From Deltaproteobacteria bacterium (GTDB lineage: Bacteria; Desulfobacterota; Desulfuromonadia; Geobacterales; Pseudopelobacteraceae), in assembly GCA_019162745.1 (NCBI GenBank), contig JAFLLC010000089.1, forward strand, positions 1 to 52,772: DNA of 52,772 nucleotides, read 5' to 3'. A model generated the notes under the pieces. It saw only the letters and a program-made list of their open reading frames with translations, was not told the origin of the DNA and searched no databases. Positions 16,733 to 25,093 of the stretch are shown piece after piece (positions within the stretch are counted from its first letter, which is position 1; each line of letters begins with the position of its first letter). The translations under genes were made by a program, and so were the position numbers.

Positions 16733-17005
16733 TTATTTTTTCAATTCGCTCAAATCTTTGTTCACTTCATCCAGCTTTTTTTTCAGCGCATCGGCCTGCT
16801 CCCTAAGGATTTTTTCTTCATTTTCCTCAGGCGTGTGCTCGACAAGTTCTGATGTCTTAAACCATCCGCAGAGCCCACGACCATTTATTCCTCTACCGGA
16901 ACCATTTTTTACATTGCCTCTATTTTGACCGCCAACGCAGTTTCCTGCTCCCCTGCCGGTCATTGCACCCATTGCGTTTGGACCTGTCCCATCTTTTCGT
17001 GGCAT
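16733..17005 (-). CDS. small glycine-rich DUF5320-like protein
   Basis: A 90-residue protein. The first half is Gly/Asn/Met-rich (TGPNAMGAMTGRGAGNC), typical of DUF5320 proteins that sit beside NifX and MinD-type genes. The second half is a charged coiled coil (EENEEKILREQADALKKKL). The ATG at 17005 follows AGGGGAGG; an in-frame start at 17068 lacks a ribosome site. It is the first gene of the cluster and lies downstream of the sigma-54-type promoter. Function is unknown. Confidence 0.72.
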   Translation of the reverse strand: MPRKDGTGPNAMGAMTGRGAGNCVGGQNRGNVKNGSGRGINGRGLCGWFKTSELVEHTPEENEEKILREQADALKKKLDEVNKDLSELKK

Positions 17006-17185
17006 GATAAACCTCCCCTTAATCCGGATTTTTTCTACAGTAGAAAGCGGATCCAGTATTTCAGCCATTTAAAATCATATAACAACGCCTTCCCAGTAGC
17101 GACAAACACCGGGGACACCCTGTTATTCCCTGTTGTGACAACTGTTTTCATGGCCGTCTCGTCTCTCCGTTATGCAGTATTTAAA

Positions 17186-17201
17186 AGCAACAACCGGGCC
17201 A
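17186..17201 (-). promoter_or_regulatory. sigma-54 (-24/-12) promoter of the NifX/MinD cluster
   Basis: On the minus strand the sequence reads TGGCCCGGTTGTTGCT. GG and GC are exactly 10 bases apart, as sigma-54 requires, and 13 of 16 bases fit TGGCACN5TTGCW. Transcription would start near 17174 and leave a leader of about 170 bases before the first gene. The Desulfovibrio ORP operon is also reported to be sigma-54 dependent. A TTGTGCAA octamer sits 8 to 15 bases upstream of the -24 box. Confidence 0.7.
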
Positions 17202-17577
17202 AAAAGACTTGTGCAATAAATTCAGTCACAACACCCTGTATTCACATTATTATGATTTTCAGGTGTTGATGCGTTTTGGCCTGATATGATGGTGTTTATG
17301 CGACTGTATCAGAATTTTACAGTAGCGATTATGCTACTACGTGGGGCATTTTCATGGTGTATGATTGATCCGGTGATGAACTGATCATGAACCATTATTT
17401 TGAGGAAGAAAAATTTAAGATGAACAGAGATAATATGACGTGATTGAAGAAAAGCATCTTAGTGTGTTTATGACGGTTCATGCACGTAGAAAGCAGTCCA
17501 GACTTTTCTGTTGTCAGCAGTGGGTGCATCTGCTACTTTTGCAAGGCTAGATACTATATGTACTATAGGGTTTAAAC
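17202..17577. other. divergent intergenic region
   Basis: This gene-free stretch lies between the minus-strand NifX/MinD cluster and prmA. It holds the TTGTGCAA octamer (17209-17216) and is AT-rich. An enhancer-binding-protein site would be expected here, but no clear inverted repeat was recognised. A promoter for prmA must lie near its end; none is convincing. Confidence 0.4.
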
Positions 17578-18501
17578 ATGACTGATTCCTGGCTCGAAAT
17601 TGCATGCGAAGTACCCGCAGAACATGCGGATGTCGTTGCCGAATTTTTAACAGATCTGTCCGGTAACGGTGTCTGTGTTGACAACCGGTGTGTGGATGCT
17701 TTCTCTACAAGCGAAATCCCGGATTCAGTCCGCGTAGTGATTAAAGCCTACCTCTCTGCTGAAAGCGACCCCGCGCCTCAGATGCATAAACTTGAAACAT
17801 TCATGTCAGAACTTTCCAGGCGGCATTCTGATGCCAGCTTTGGCTCTCCTGTCCTGTCCGCAGTTAGCGCAGAAGATTGGAGCAGCAGCTGGAAGGTACA
17901 TTTCAAACCGCTTCGCGTTGGTAAAAGGCTCCTTATCGTCCCGACCTGGGAGACAGCAGCAGAGTTGCCGGGTGATCTGGTTATCCGTATAGATCCCGGG
18001 ATGGCTTTTGGTACCGGTGGTCATGAAACAACGCGTCTCTGTCTGGAAATGCTTGAAGCCGTCATGGATACGGAGCCTCTTTTAACAGTACCTTCTCTGC
18101 TTGACTTGGGGACCGGGTCAGGCATACTTGCCATGGCGGCGAGTATGCTTGGCGCCGGCCGGATACTTGCGCTTGATATCGACCCTGATGCAATTTTAGT
18201 AGCACGTGAAAATCTTGCTATGAATCAGCTTTCCGATCAGGTGGAATGCGGTACAACACCACTTGAAGGGCTTACGGAAAAATTTGATATTATACTGGCA
18301 AATATCCTTGCTGAAGAACTAGTGCGCCTCGCACCGCATCTCACAGAACGGCTGCAGCCAGGCGGGATATTGATTCTTTCTGGAATTCTGGCGGAAAAGG
18401 AACCGCTGGTCCGTCAGGGATTTGTACCTCAGCCTCTGAAATATATTCAGACAGCGTCTGCTGGCGAGTGGGTGGCAATGCTGTACCGGAGTGAAGACTG
18501 A
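17578..18501 (+). CDS. prmA: ribosomal protein L11 methyltransferase
   Basis: A 307-residue SAM-dependent methyltransferase that modifies ribosomal protein L11 in the cytoplasm. The Rossmann motif is LDLGTGSGILAMAA near residue 180, preceded by the PrmA hallmark IDPGMAFGTGGHETTRL. The N-terminal L11-recognition domain (residues 1-100) is present, and the length is typical. The ribosome site is weak (only GGG about 8 bases before ATG). rsmE follows after 2 bases, a pairing common in bacteria. Confidence 0.93.
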   Translation: MTDSWLEIACEVPAEHADVVAEFLTDLSGNGVCVDNRCVDAFSTSEIPDSVRVVIKAYLSAESDPAPQMHKLETFMSELSRRHSDASFGSPVLSAVSAEDWSSSWKVHFKPLRVGKRLLIVPTWETAAELPGDLVIRIDPGMAFGTGGHETTRLCLEMLEAVMDTEPLLTVPSLLDLGTGSGILAMAASMLGAGRILALDIDPDAILVARENLAMNQLSDQVECGTTPLEGLTEKFDIILANILAEELVRLAPHLTERLQPGGILILSGILAEKEPLVRQGFVPQPLKYIQTASAGEWVAMLYRSED

Positions 18502-18503
18502 TT

Positions 18504-19250
18504 ATGAGCGTGCGCCGCTTCATGATAAATTCACGCGCTATTCTTGATGGTTATGCCTCTTTTGATGGCGATGTTTACAATCATATGGTTCGGGTTCTAC
18601 GGCTGGAGACGGGTGATGCCGTTCAATTAGCTGATGAGAAGGGGATGGTGCATTTCGGCACGATCAATCAGGTAGCCAAGGAGTGGGTTGCTGTAAAAAT
18701 TACCTCGTCCTGTCCGGCCACTCTGAACGATTCTACCTCACCGCGTGTCACTATCTGCCAAGCGCTTCCCAAAGGTGATAAAACAGATCTGATCCTGCAA
18801 AAAGGTACCGAACTTGGTGCTCACGATTTCTTGCTGTTTGGCGGACGCCGATCGGTTGCCAAAATACGCGACGATCAGCAGAACAGCAAGCTTGAACGAT
18901 GGAACCGGATTTCAACAGAGGCCGCACGTCAGTGTGGGCGCCCCGACATCCCCTCGGTCTCCTGGAGGCCAAGCGCCGTTGAAGCGGCAAATGATGCGGG
19001 CCATGAACTTCGGCTGATTCTTTGGGAGGGAGAGCGGGAACATTCACTGAAAGATGTCCTCTCAGCAGCAGGAAAACCCGCGTCATTAATCGTTGCAATT
19101 GGTCCGGAGGGTGGTTTTGATCCTCTTGAGGTTCGTCATTTTTCGCAGCACGGTTTTCTGCCGGTTTCACTCGGCTCCAGAATACTGCGAACTGAAACTG
19201 CAAGTATTGCTATTCTGGCGATAATACAGTATATTTGGGGTGAAATGTGA
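18504..19250 (+). CDS. rsmE: 16S rRNA m3U1498 methyltransferase
   Basis: A 248-residue SPOUT methyltransferase that methylates U1498 of 16S rRNA. The N-terminal PUA-like domain carries HMVRVLRLETGD, and the C-terminal knot has the SAM-binding patterns IGPEGGFDPLEV and LGSRILRTETA. Length and motifs are normal. The start lies 2 bases after prmA, with GGAG in the end of prmA as ribosome site, so translation is coupled. Confidence 0.93.
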   Translation: MSVRRFMINSRAILDGYASFDGDVYNHMVRVLRLETGDAVQLADEKGMVHFGTINQVAKEWVAVKITSSCPATLNDSTSPRVTICQALPKGDKTDLILQKGTELGAHDFLLFGGRRSVAKIRDDQQNSKLERWNRISTEAARQCGRPDIPSVSWRPSAVEAANDAGHELRLILWEGEREHSLKDVLSAAGKPASLIVAIGPEGGFDPLEVRHFSQHGFLPVSLGSRILRTETASIAILAIIQYIWGEM

Positions 19251-19274
19251 TCGAAGGCAGGTAAGGAGCCGCGA

Positions 19275-19862
19275 ATGAAATGTCCCAAGTGCGGATACAA
19301 TAGTTTTGAATACTATGACAGCTGTAAAAAGTGCTCCAGCGACCTGACCGGTTACAAGCTAACATATTCAATAACTCCAGTGCTCCTCCCGCAGGCAGCA
19401 AAGGAAAAGCTGGCGGCCGAGATGCGGTCGGCTGAAAGTGCTACGCACCAGGTCAGCGAAATTGCTGAAACACATGACGACATATTCTCGTTTGATCTGC
19501 CTGATGATTCCCCATCCGTACCTGCCGGTCGCAACGACGACCCGTTTAACTTTGATGAACCATTGCCTGAAGTGAAGCGGTCAAGCGGCACAAAAACGGA
19601 AGATGATGTTTTTGCCGATCTTCTGGAATCGAATTCACGGGCCGAGGAATCTTCCCCCTTTACAGCTGCAAAGGGGGGCACTATTCTAACTCCTGCCGCA
19701 GTAAAGATGCCGGATGCCTCGTCAGGGCCAGGCGAATTCGATCTGGAAAACTTCTCCTGGGATGACGACACACCGGATGCCGATGCTGCAAACATCAGCA
19801 AAGAGACCGCTGACGATTTCGACTCCCTCTTCGGGGAAACAAAAGAAAAAAATTCAAAGTAA
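19275..19862 (+). CDS. zinc-ribbon protein with a long acidic tail, unknown function
   Basis: A 195-residue protein. It begins with a zinc ribbon of four cysteines (CPKCG at residues 3-7 and CKKCS near 17-21). The remainder is low-complexity and rich in Asp, Glu, Ser and Pro, with repeated DDxF/DDDxF-like motifs (DDIFSFDLPDDS, DDPFNFDEP, DDDTPDA), probably disordered. AAGGAG lies upstream of the ATG. It follows rsmE after 24 bases and ends before a terminator, so it is the last gene of the prmA operon. I do not recognise a function; such ribbons often bind nucleic acid or protein partners. Confidence 0.72.
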   Translation: MKCPKCGYNSFEYYDSCKKCSSDLTGYKLTYSITPVLLPQAAKEKLAAEMRSAESATHQVSEIAETHDDIFSFDLPDDSPSVPAGRNDDPFNFDEPLPEVKRSSGTKTEDDVFADLLESNSRAEESSPFTAAKGGTILTPAAVKMPDASSGPGEFDLENFSWDDDTPDADAANISKETADDFDSLFGETKEKNSK

Positions 19863-19966
19863 GTTCTTTGCTGCTTGCATTCTTACCATACCCTGTTAAA
19901 TAGGATAAGTGCATTAACTAATTAATCTTCTGTAAGTAAAGCGCACACAATGACTTCAAATTTACT

Positions 19967-19994
19967 AAAAGAGCGGATTCCCCGCTCTTTTTTT
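19967..19994 (+). terminator. rho-independent terminator
   Basis: The arms AAAAGAGCGG and CCGCTCTTTT surround a short ATTCC loop and are followed by T residues. It ends the prmA-rsmE transcript 20 bases before mutL. Confidence 0.88.
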
Positions 19995-20013
19995 CGTACA
20001 AGCCGGAGTTGCC

Positions 20014-21840
20014 ATGTCCCAGCGCATAACCATTCTGCCGGAAACTCTCACCAACAAGATAGCTGCCGGTGAAGTTGTTGAACGGCCCGCTTCCGTCATA
20101 AAGGAGTTGATCGAAAATTCACTTGATGCCGGGGCGACTGATATTTCTGTAGAAATAAATGCCGGAGGCAGACGGCGGATTCGGGTCACGGATAACGGAC
20201 ATGGCATGTCACGCGAGGATGCCCTTCTTTCACTGGAACGGCATGCCACCAGTAAAATCAGGGTAGACAGCGATTTGGATAAAATTCTGACACTCGGTTT
20301 TCGTGGTGAAGCGATACCTTCGATCGCCTCGGTTTCCCGTTTCTCGCTTGCAACCCGTGAAACGGCCTCTCCGGAAGGGATAGAAATCATCGTTGAGGGT
20401 GGGCGCGTCCGGGATGTCAGAGCCTGCGGCATGGCTTCCGGCACCGTCATTACCGTTGAGCAGATCTTTTACAATCTGCCGGCCCGCCTGAAATTCATGA
20501 AGAGCGCCGAAACAGAAATCGGTCACGTTGCCGATGTCATTGCCCGGATGTCCGTATCCCGCCCTGACGTGGCGTTTTCATGCACAAGTGATGAGCGGGA
20601 GCTGCTGCGGCTGCAGCGCAGCGACCTGCAGCGCCGTCTGTCTCAGGTTGTCGGCCGCGAGAGCTCGCAGCACCTTTATCCTGTCAAGGGGGGAGATGGA
20701 TATGCTGCGGTTACCGGGTTTGTCTCGGCACCGCCACTGGTGCGTTCCGGCACTCAGGCGATCTATACGTATATCAATGGCCGCTTCATTCGTGACAAGG
20801 TTGTGCAGCATGCCGTCATGCAGGCCTACCGGGGCGTAATCGACCGAGGCCGCTATCCGGTTGTAGCTCTGTTTATTGAGCTCCCGCCGGGTGAAGTGGA
20901 TGTAAATGTGCACCCGACCAAACATGAAGTCCGTTTCAGGCGACAATCAGTAGTGCATGACGTTATTCAGGCGGTAATTGAAGAGGTGTTGCGCCGCTCT
21001 CCCTGGCTGACAGCGTCACCAGTCCTGAACGCACATATCCCCGCAGCGGCTGCAGGACAGGCATATCGTGAGCGGATCGCCGCCGCTGCCCAGGCTTCAT
21101 TGTCAATGCCGCAGCGGACTGAACAGAACCGGATTAATGACCAAGTCACCAATAGTAAAAGTTCCGCACCGGTGATTGCCTCCCCCCAACAAAATGTGAC
21201 TATCGGCGAACCGCTTACTTCGTTTCACCCGGAACCGCTCCACTCAGAATCAGCCGGGTATTTCTCTTCTCTGGCTATTATCGGACAGTTTCACAGCGAA
21301 TATATTCTCTGCCAGTCAGATCGCGAGCTGGTGATCATAGACCAGCACGCAGCCAGCGAAAGAGTAGCATATCAGCTCCTTAAGCAGCAGTGTCAAGCAG
21401 GTGTAGTTGAGTCTCAACGCCTGCTGTTTCCAGAAACGGTTGAACTCTCGTTCAGTGAAGTTGCAGCGGCTGCCAGATTTAGTCAGGATCTGGCGGATAT
21501 CGGTTTTGAATTGGAGCCTTTTGGCGGCAAAACTATCATGATTTCAGCCGTTCCCCGCCTCGTCGCCAAAAAAAGTCCGAGCCTTCTGGTCCGTGATCTT
21601 CTGGCTGATTTGGAGCGGTTTGGTACCAGCGCCGCTTTTAATGAAATTTTGGAAAGCCTGCTTGCCCGTATCGCCTGCCACTCCGTTATTCGTGGGGCGC
21701 ATTCACTTGAACACCGGCAGATAAAGGAATTGCTCCAGCAGATGGACCAGACCGATTTTGCCGCAAGTTGTCCGCATGGCAGGCCGGTGTCGCATGTTGT
21801 GACATTGGTGGAGCTGCAGAAGATTTTTAAACGGACATGA
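20014..21840 (+). CDS. mutL: DNA mismatch repair protein MutL
   Basis: A 608-residue MutL. The N-terminal GHKL ATPase motifs are complete: ENSLDAGAT, DNGHGM and GFRGEA in the first 115 residues. The C-terminal dimer/endonuclease domain carries DQHA at 443-446 with E449, but the second glutamate of the DQHAx2Ex4E nuclease motif is Q454. CPHGRP near the C-terminus is intact. The organism would be expected to use an endonuclease MutL without MutH. The ATG at 20014 follows a terminator at 20 bases, and only GGAG-like GCCGGAG lies before it. It overlaps miaA by 4 bases. Confidence 0.95.
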   Translation: MSQRITILPETLTNKIAAGEVVERPASVIKELIENSLDAGATDISVEINAGGRRRIRVTDNGHGMSREDALLSLERHATSKIRVDSDLDKILTLGFRGEAIPSIASVSRFSLATRETASPEGIEIIVEGGRVRDVRACGMASGTVITVEQIFYNLPARLKFMKSAETEIGHVADVIARMSVSRPDVAFSCTSDERELLRLQRSDLQRRLSQVVGRESSQHLYPVKGGDGYAAVTGFVSAPPLVRSGTQAIYTYINGRFIRDKVVQHAVMQAYRGVIDRGRYPVVALFIELPPGEVDVNVHPTKHEVRFRRQSVVHDVIQAVIEEVLRRSPWLTASPVLNAHIPAAAAGQAYRERIAAAAQASLSMPQRTEQNRINDQVTNSKSSAPVIASPQQNVTIGEPLTSFHPEPLHSESAGYFSSLAIIGQFHSEYILCQSDRELVIIDQHAASERVAYQLLKQQCQAGVVESQRLLFPETVELSFSEVAAAARFSQDLADIGFELEPFGGKTIMISAVPRLVAKKSPSLLVRDLLADLERFGTSAAFNEILESLLARIACHSVIRGAHSLEHRQIKELLQQMDQTDFAASCPHGRPVSHVVTLVELQKIFKRT

Positions 21841-22778
21841 GTCAGGTTCCAGCTATTAAAATTCTGGTTATTTGCGGTCCGACAGCTTCCGGCAAGAGTG
21901 AACTTGCCCTCCGACTGGCGCACGCTCTGGATGCCGAGATTGTCAATGCCGACTCAATGCAGATATACCGCGGACTGGATATCGGCACAGCCAAACCTTC
22001 ACCGGACCAGCAAACAGAGATCCGCCATCACCTGATCGACGTGGTAGATGCTGACCAACCATTCTCAGCCGCTGACTTTGCTGCTGCAGCTGATGCTGCT
22101 ATTAAAGATATCGTCAGCCGGGGGAAGCGGGTTGTCGTGGCAGGTGGCACCGGCCTCTACATCCGTGCACTGTTACACGGCCTTGTCGATTCTCCGGCTG
22201 CGAGCGGCGAGCTTCGCCAGGCGTTGCAGGATGAGGCCGGCAGAGTCGGCAATGAGGCCATGCTGGAGAAGTTGCGGCAGATTGATCCCGATATGGCTGC
22301 CGTACTGCATCCGAACAATCTGGTACGCATCATACGCGCCCTGGAAGTCTATCAGCTGAGCGGGATCCAGCTTTCCCGCTATCAAAAGGAGCATGCTTTT
22401 GCCGCCCGGCGTTATAACACACTTCAGCTCGGCATCGCGGTTGATCGCGCAGTGTTGTACGAGCGGATAGAGGAACGGGTCGAAGGGATGCTGGCCGCTG
22501 GTCTCCTGGCAGAGGTGAGCGGGCTGTTGTCTAGCGGATTCGGAGCTGATCTCAAGTCCATGCGCTCAATCGGCTATAAGGAGGCGGTCGCCCGGCTGAG
22601 TGGGATTCTGTCCGCTGGCGAAGCTGCCCGTCTGATCAAACGCGATACGCGTCGCTATGCCAAACGCCAGCTTACCTGGTTCAAAGCGGATCCCGACATA
22701 TTGTGGTTTGAATATCCTGAGAAGTTTGGTAGTATACTACAATATGCAATTGATTTTTTTGAGCGACAGGAGGCGTAA
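21837..22778 (+). CDS. miaA: tRNA dimethylallyltransferase
   Basis: A 313-residue enzyme that adds an isopentenyl group to A37 of tRNAs reading UNN codons. The P-loop is GPTASGKSELA near residue 15. The family motifs DSMQIYRGLDIGTAKP and AGGTGLYIRALLHG are intact. Length is normal. Its ATG overlaps the mutL stop (ATGA), and hfq follows after 5 bases, the classical mutL-miaA-hfq order. Confidence 0.95.
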   Translation: MSQVPAIKILVICGPTASGKSELALRLAHALDAEIVNADSMQIYRGLDIGTAKPSPDQQTEIRHHLIDVVDADQPFSAADFAAAADAAIKDIVSRGKRVVVAGGTGLYIRALLHGLVDSPAASGELRQALQDEAGRVGNEAMLEKLRQIDPDMAAVLHPNNLVRIIRALEVYQLSGIQLSRYQKEHAFAARRYNTLQLGIAVDRAVLYERIEERVEGMLAAGLLAEVSGLLSSGFGADLKSMRSIGYKEAVARLSGILSAGEAARLIKRDTRRYAKRQLTWFKADPDILWFEYPEKFGSILQYAIDFFERQEA

Positions 22779-22783
22779 CGACA

Positions 22784-23008
22784 ATGTCCAAGACACCTTT
22801 TAATATTCAGGATCAGTACCTCAATCAAGCCCGTAAGGAGCGGGTGCGGGTTGTTGCTCTTATGATGTCGGGTGACAAACTGGAAGGATACATAAAGTCA
22901 TTCGATAATTTTTCGGTACTGCTCGATTCGGGCGGTGACATGCTGATTTACAAACATGCCATTTCTAACATAACCTCAGCGGATGGCGCCTTTCGGCTTC
23001 ACGCTTAA
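22784..23008 (+). CDS. hfq: RNA chaperone Hfq
   Basis: A 74-residue Sm-like protein that forms a hexamer and pairs small RNAs with mRNAs. It has the Sm1 segment (LNQARKERVRVVALMMSGDKLEG) in residues 13-36, read in two parts, and the Sm2 YKHAIS motif near 58-63, where most Hfq proteins have YKHAIST. There is no long acidic tail. It is spaced 5 bases after miaA with AGGAGG upstream. A hairpin lies in the short gap before the next gene. Confidence 0.94.
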   Translation: MSKTPFNIQDQYLNQARKERVRVVALMMSGDKLEGYIKSFDNFSVLLDSGGDMLIYKHAISNITSADGAFRLHA

Positions 23009-23021
23009 CCGCTCTCCAGAC

Positions 23022-23048
23022 CCCTCCTTGGCCAATAAGGCCGGGAGG
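23022..23048 (+). other. hairpin after hfq
   Basis: The arms CCCTCC (23022-23027) and GGGAGG (23043-23048), with inner GGCC/GGCC, form a stable hairpin without a T tract. It could be an hfq mRNA 3' stem, a processing signal or a structure in the leader of the next gene. Confidence 0.4.
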
Positions 23049-23067
23049 GACTTCTCGAAAACAATCC

Positions 23068-24444
23068 ATGTCAAAAAACTTTAAAAATTTTCAGAACGCA
23101 GTACTTAGGGTTGATTCAGTTGCAGCTGGTTCGATTGCCGCCCGGTTTGAGGTGGTTGCGGGCGACCGGCTGCTTGCGGTCAACGGACAGCCGCTGCGCG
23201 ATCTGATCGATTACAGCTATTACACAGCTTCCGAAGAAGAGTTGCTGTTGGAGATTGAAAAGCAGGACGGAGAGCTGTGGGAGCTGGAGGTCGAACGCTC
23301 TGCAGGAGAACCGCTTGGGCTTACGTTTTCTGCCCCCGCTCCAGCCCGCTGCTCCAACAACTGCCTTTTCTGTTTTGTCCACCAGCTCCCCCGTGGGCTC
23401 CGTGAACCGCTCTATGTTAAAGATGAAGATTATCGCCTCTCCTTTTTAAACGGAAACTACGTCACGCTTGCAAACATCAAGGTGTCGGAGTTGAACCGCA
23501 TCATTGCACAACGACTATCCCCACTTTATATTTCAGTCCACGCGACCAATCCTGCCCTGCGTGAGCGCCTGCTTGGCAAGACCGGCATCCCTCCCATTAT
23601 GGAACAGCTACAGAGGCTGGCTGACGCCCGGATTGTCATGCATACTCAGGTTGTGCTTTGTCCCGGGCTGAACGACGGAGAAGAGCTGCGGCGCACTGTG
23701 GCGGATCTTGCCGGTCTATACCCTGCGGTGCAATCTCTGGCGGTAGTACCGCTAGGTCTTACTGCTCATCGCCAGAGTTTGCCGCAGTTGACGCCGGTCG
23801 ATGCAGAATATGCCAAGGGTTTCATATCAATCTGGCAGTCGCAGGCAGTGGCTATGAGAAGAAAGCTGGGACAGCCGCTCCTTTTTCTGGCCGATGAGTT
23901 TTATCTCAAGGCCGGGCTGCCATTCCCTCCCATAAAAGAATACGGCGACTTTCCGCAGATTGAAAACGGTGTCGGCATGGTACCTCTGTTTATGAAGGAG
24001 GCTATCCGGTTGCTTAAGCGGGTTCGGCCGGTTGGACCCTTCCGGGCAACAGTTGTCACCGGCGTCTCTGCGTTTGGATTTATAGCGGATTTTCTGGCAG
24101 AGTTGGCAGAAAAAAGCGGCGTTGATATCGTGCCGCTGGCGGTTGAAAACAAGCTTTTTGGATCGAGCATAACGGTAAGCGGACTGATTTCCGGCAACGA
24201 CATCGCGACGTCACTGCACAGCCACAATATAGGATCGTGTCTGTTCGTCCCGGATGTGATGCTGAAAGAGGGGGAGGGTGTGTTTCTGGATGATGTTTCG
24301 CTGGATCAGCTGGAACGGCGGATTGGTTGCCCGGTAATCGTCTTTGATTCAACGCCGCGGGGTTTCTACAAGGCGTTGCGCTCCTTTGGGAGAAAGTTGT
24401 TGCGGCAGCGTGCGGATTGCTCCGGTGTGCCGCGAGGAAAATAG
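23068..24444 (+). CDS. PDZ and radical SAM protein (DUF512 family)
   Basis: A 458-residue protein with an N-terminal PDZ-like domain (residues 8-80, VAAGSIAARFEVVAGDRLLAVNG in two parts). A radical-SAM-like core follows, with cysteines at CSNNCLFCF near residue 95, and then a C-terminal DUF512 domain. Family members are widespread in bacteria; none has a firmly known substrate. The core motif CX3CX2C fits radical SAM chemistry. No strong ribosome site precedes the ATG, and the GGGAGGG 20 bases upstream is too far. It follows hfq after 59 bases and is closed by a bidirectional terminator. Confidence 0.83.
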   Translation: MSKNFKNFQNAVLRVDSVAAGSIAARFEVVAGDRLLAVNGQPLRDLIDYSYYTASEEELLLEIEKQDGELWELEVERSAGEPLGLTFSAPAPARCSNNCLFCFVHQLPRGLREPLYVKDEDYRLSFLNGNYVTLANIKVSELNRIIAQRLSPLYISVHATNPALRERLLGKTGIPPIMEQLQRLADARIVMHTQVVLCPGLNDGEELRRTVADLAGLYPAVQSLAVVPLGLTAHRQSLPQLTPVDAEYAKGFISIWQSQAVAMRRKLGQPLLFLADEFYLKAGLPFPPIKEYGDFPQIENGVGMVPLFMKEAIRLLKRVRPVGPFRATVVTGVSAFGFIADFLAELAEKSGVDIVPLAVENKLFGSSITVSGLISGNDIATSLHSHNIGSCLFVPDVMLKEGEGVFLDDVSLDQLERRIGCPVIVFDSTPRGFYKALRSFGRKLLRQRADCSGVPRGK

Positions 24445-24445
24445 C

Positions 24446-24479
24446 ATAAGAGAAGGCCCTGTTCAGGGCCTTCTCTTAT
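24446..24479. terminator. bidirectional terminator
   Basis: The 15-base arms ATAAGAGAAGGCCCT and AGGGCCTTCTCTTAT form a near-perfect hairpin with a 4-base loop. It sits between two convergent genes and can end both transcripts. Confidence 0.92.
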
Positions 24480-24504
24480 TATCGTATCTGCATCGGAAAC
24501 TTTA

Positions 24505-25005
24505 CTACATCTCGCTGAAACTCTCCCGCTCATCCTCCGAGAACATCCGGTCAATATCCATGATGATCAGCAATCGTTCGGCATGGTTGAACACACCGGT
24601 GATAAACTCCTGTCCGATGCCGCCGGACAGTACCATCGACGGGGGGGGCTGGATTTCGCTGCTATGGATGCGGATAACTTCAGAAACGGCATCTACAATA
24701 AACCCTGTCAGGCTGCCGACAACATCCATGATGATGATACGGGTCTGGCTGCTGTTTTGGTTTTCAACCAGGCCGAAACGTCTCCGCATGGATATAATCG
24801 GTATGACCTTACCACGCAGGTTGATGATTCCCTCTACATGTTGCGGCACATTGGGCATTTTGGTGATGGTTGGCATGCGGATGATCTCGCGCACCTTCAG
24901 GACTTCAACACCATACTCCTCATCGGCAAGCATAAAACTGACCAGTTGGATGAGCTCGTCATTCTTTGCTGAATCATCAATTTTTACGAGGGCTTGTGTG
25001 GCCAT
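24505..25005 (-). CDS. cheW: CheW-type chemotaxis adaptor
   Basis: A 166-residue CheW, the adaptor that links chemoreceptors to the CheA kinase at the membrane. The beta-barrel motifs include VSFMLADEEYGVEVLKVREI and the conserved INLRGKVIPII near residue 65. Length is normal for a single CheW domain. AGGAG lies about 10 bases before the ATG. No CheA, CheY or receptor is adjacent, so this is an orphan cheW that presumably serves arrays encoded elsewhere. Confidence 0.92.
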   Translation of the reverse strand: MATQALVKIDDSAKNDELIQLVSFMLADEEYGVEVLKVREIIRMPTITKMPNVPQHVEGIINLRGKVIPIISMRRRFGLVENQNSSQTRIIIMDVVGSLTGFIVDAVSEVIRIHSSEIQPPPSMVLSGGIGQEFITGVFNHAERLLIIMDIDRMFSEDERESFSEM

Positions 25006-25093
25006 GGCGGAAAATCTCCTTTGTAGTAAAATTGCATATTGTGGGGCGCGATCTTAGACACGCCCGCTCCGGCTGTGAATAAAGAGCTGCGCT

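Noticed and set aside
17132-17142. Perfect palindrome GTTGTGACAAC in the leader of the NifX/MinD operon
   Set aside because: It is short, and no known regulator was recognised; it lies downstream of the predicted start, so enhancer use is unlikely.
24344-25057. Plus-strand open frame of 237 codons overlapping cheW
   Set aside because: It is antisense to cheW, whose CheW motifs and ribosome site are clear, and its product is low-complexity.
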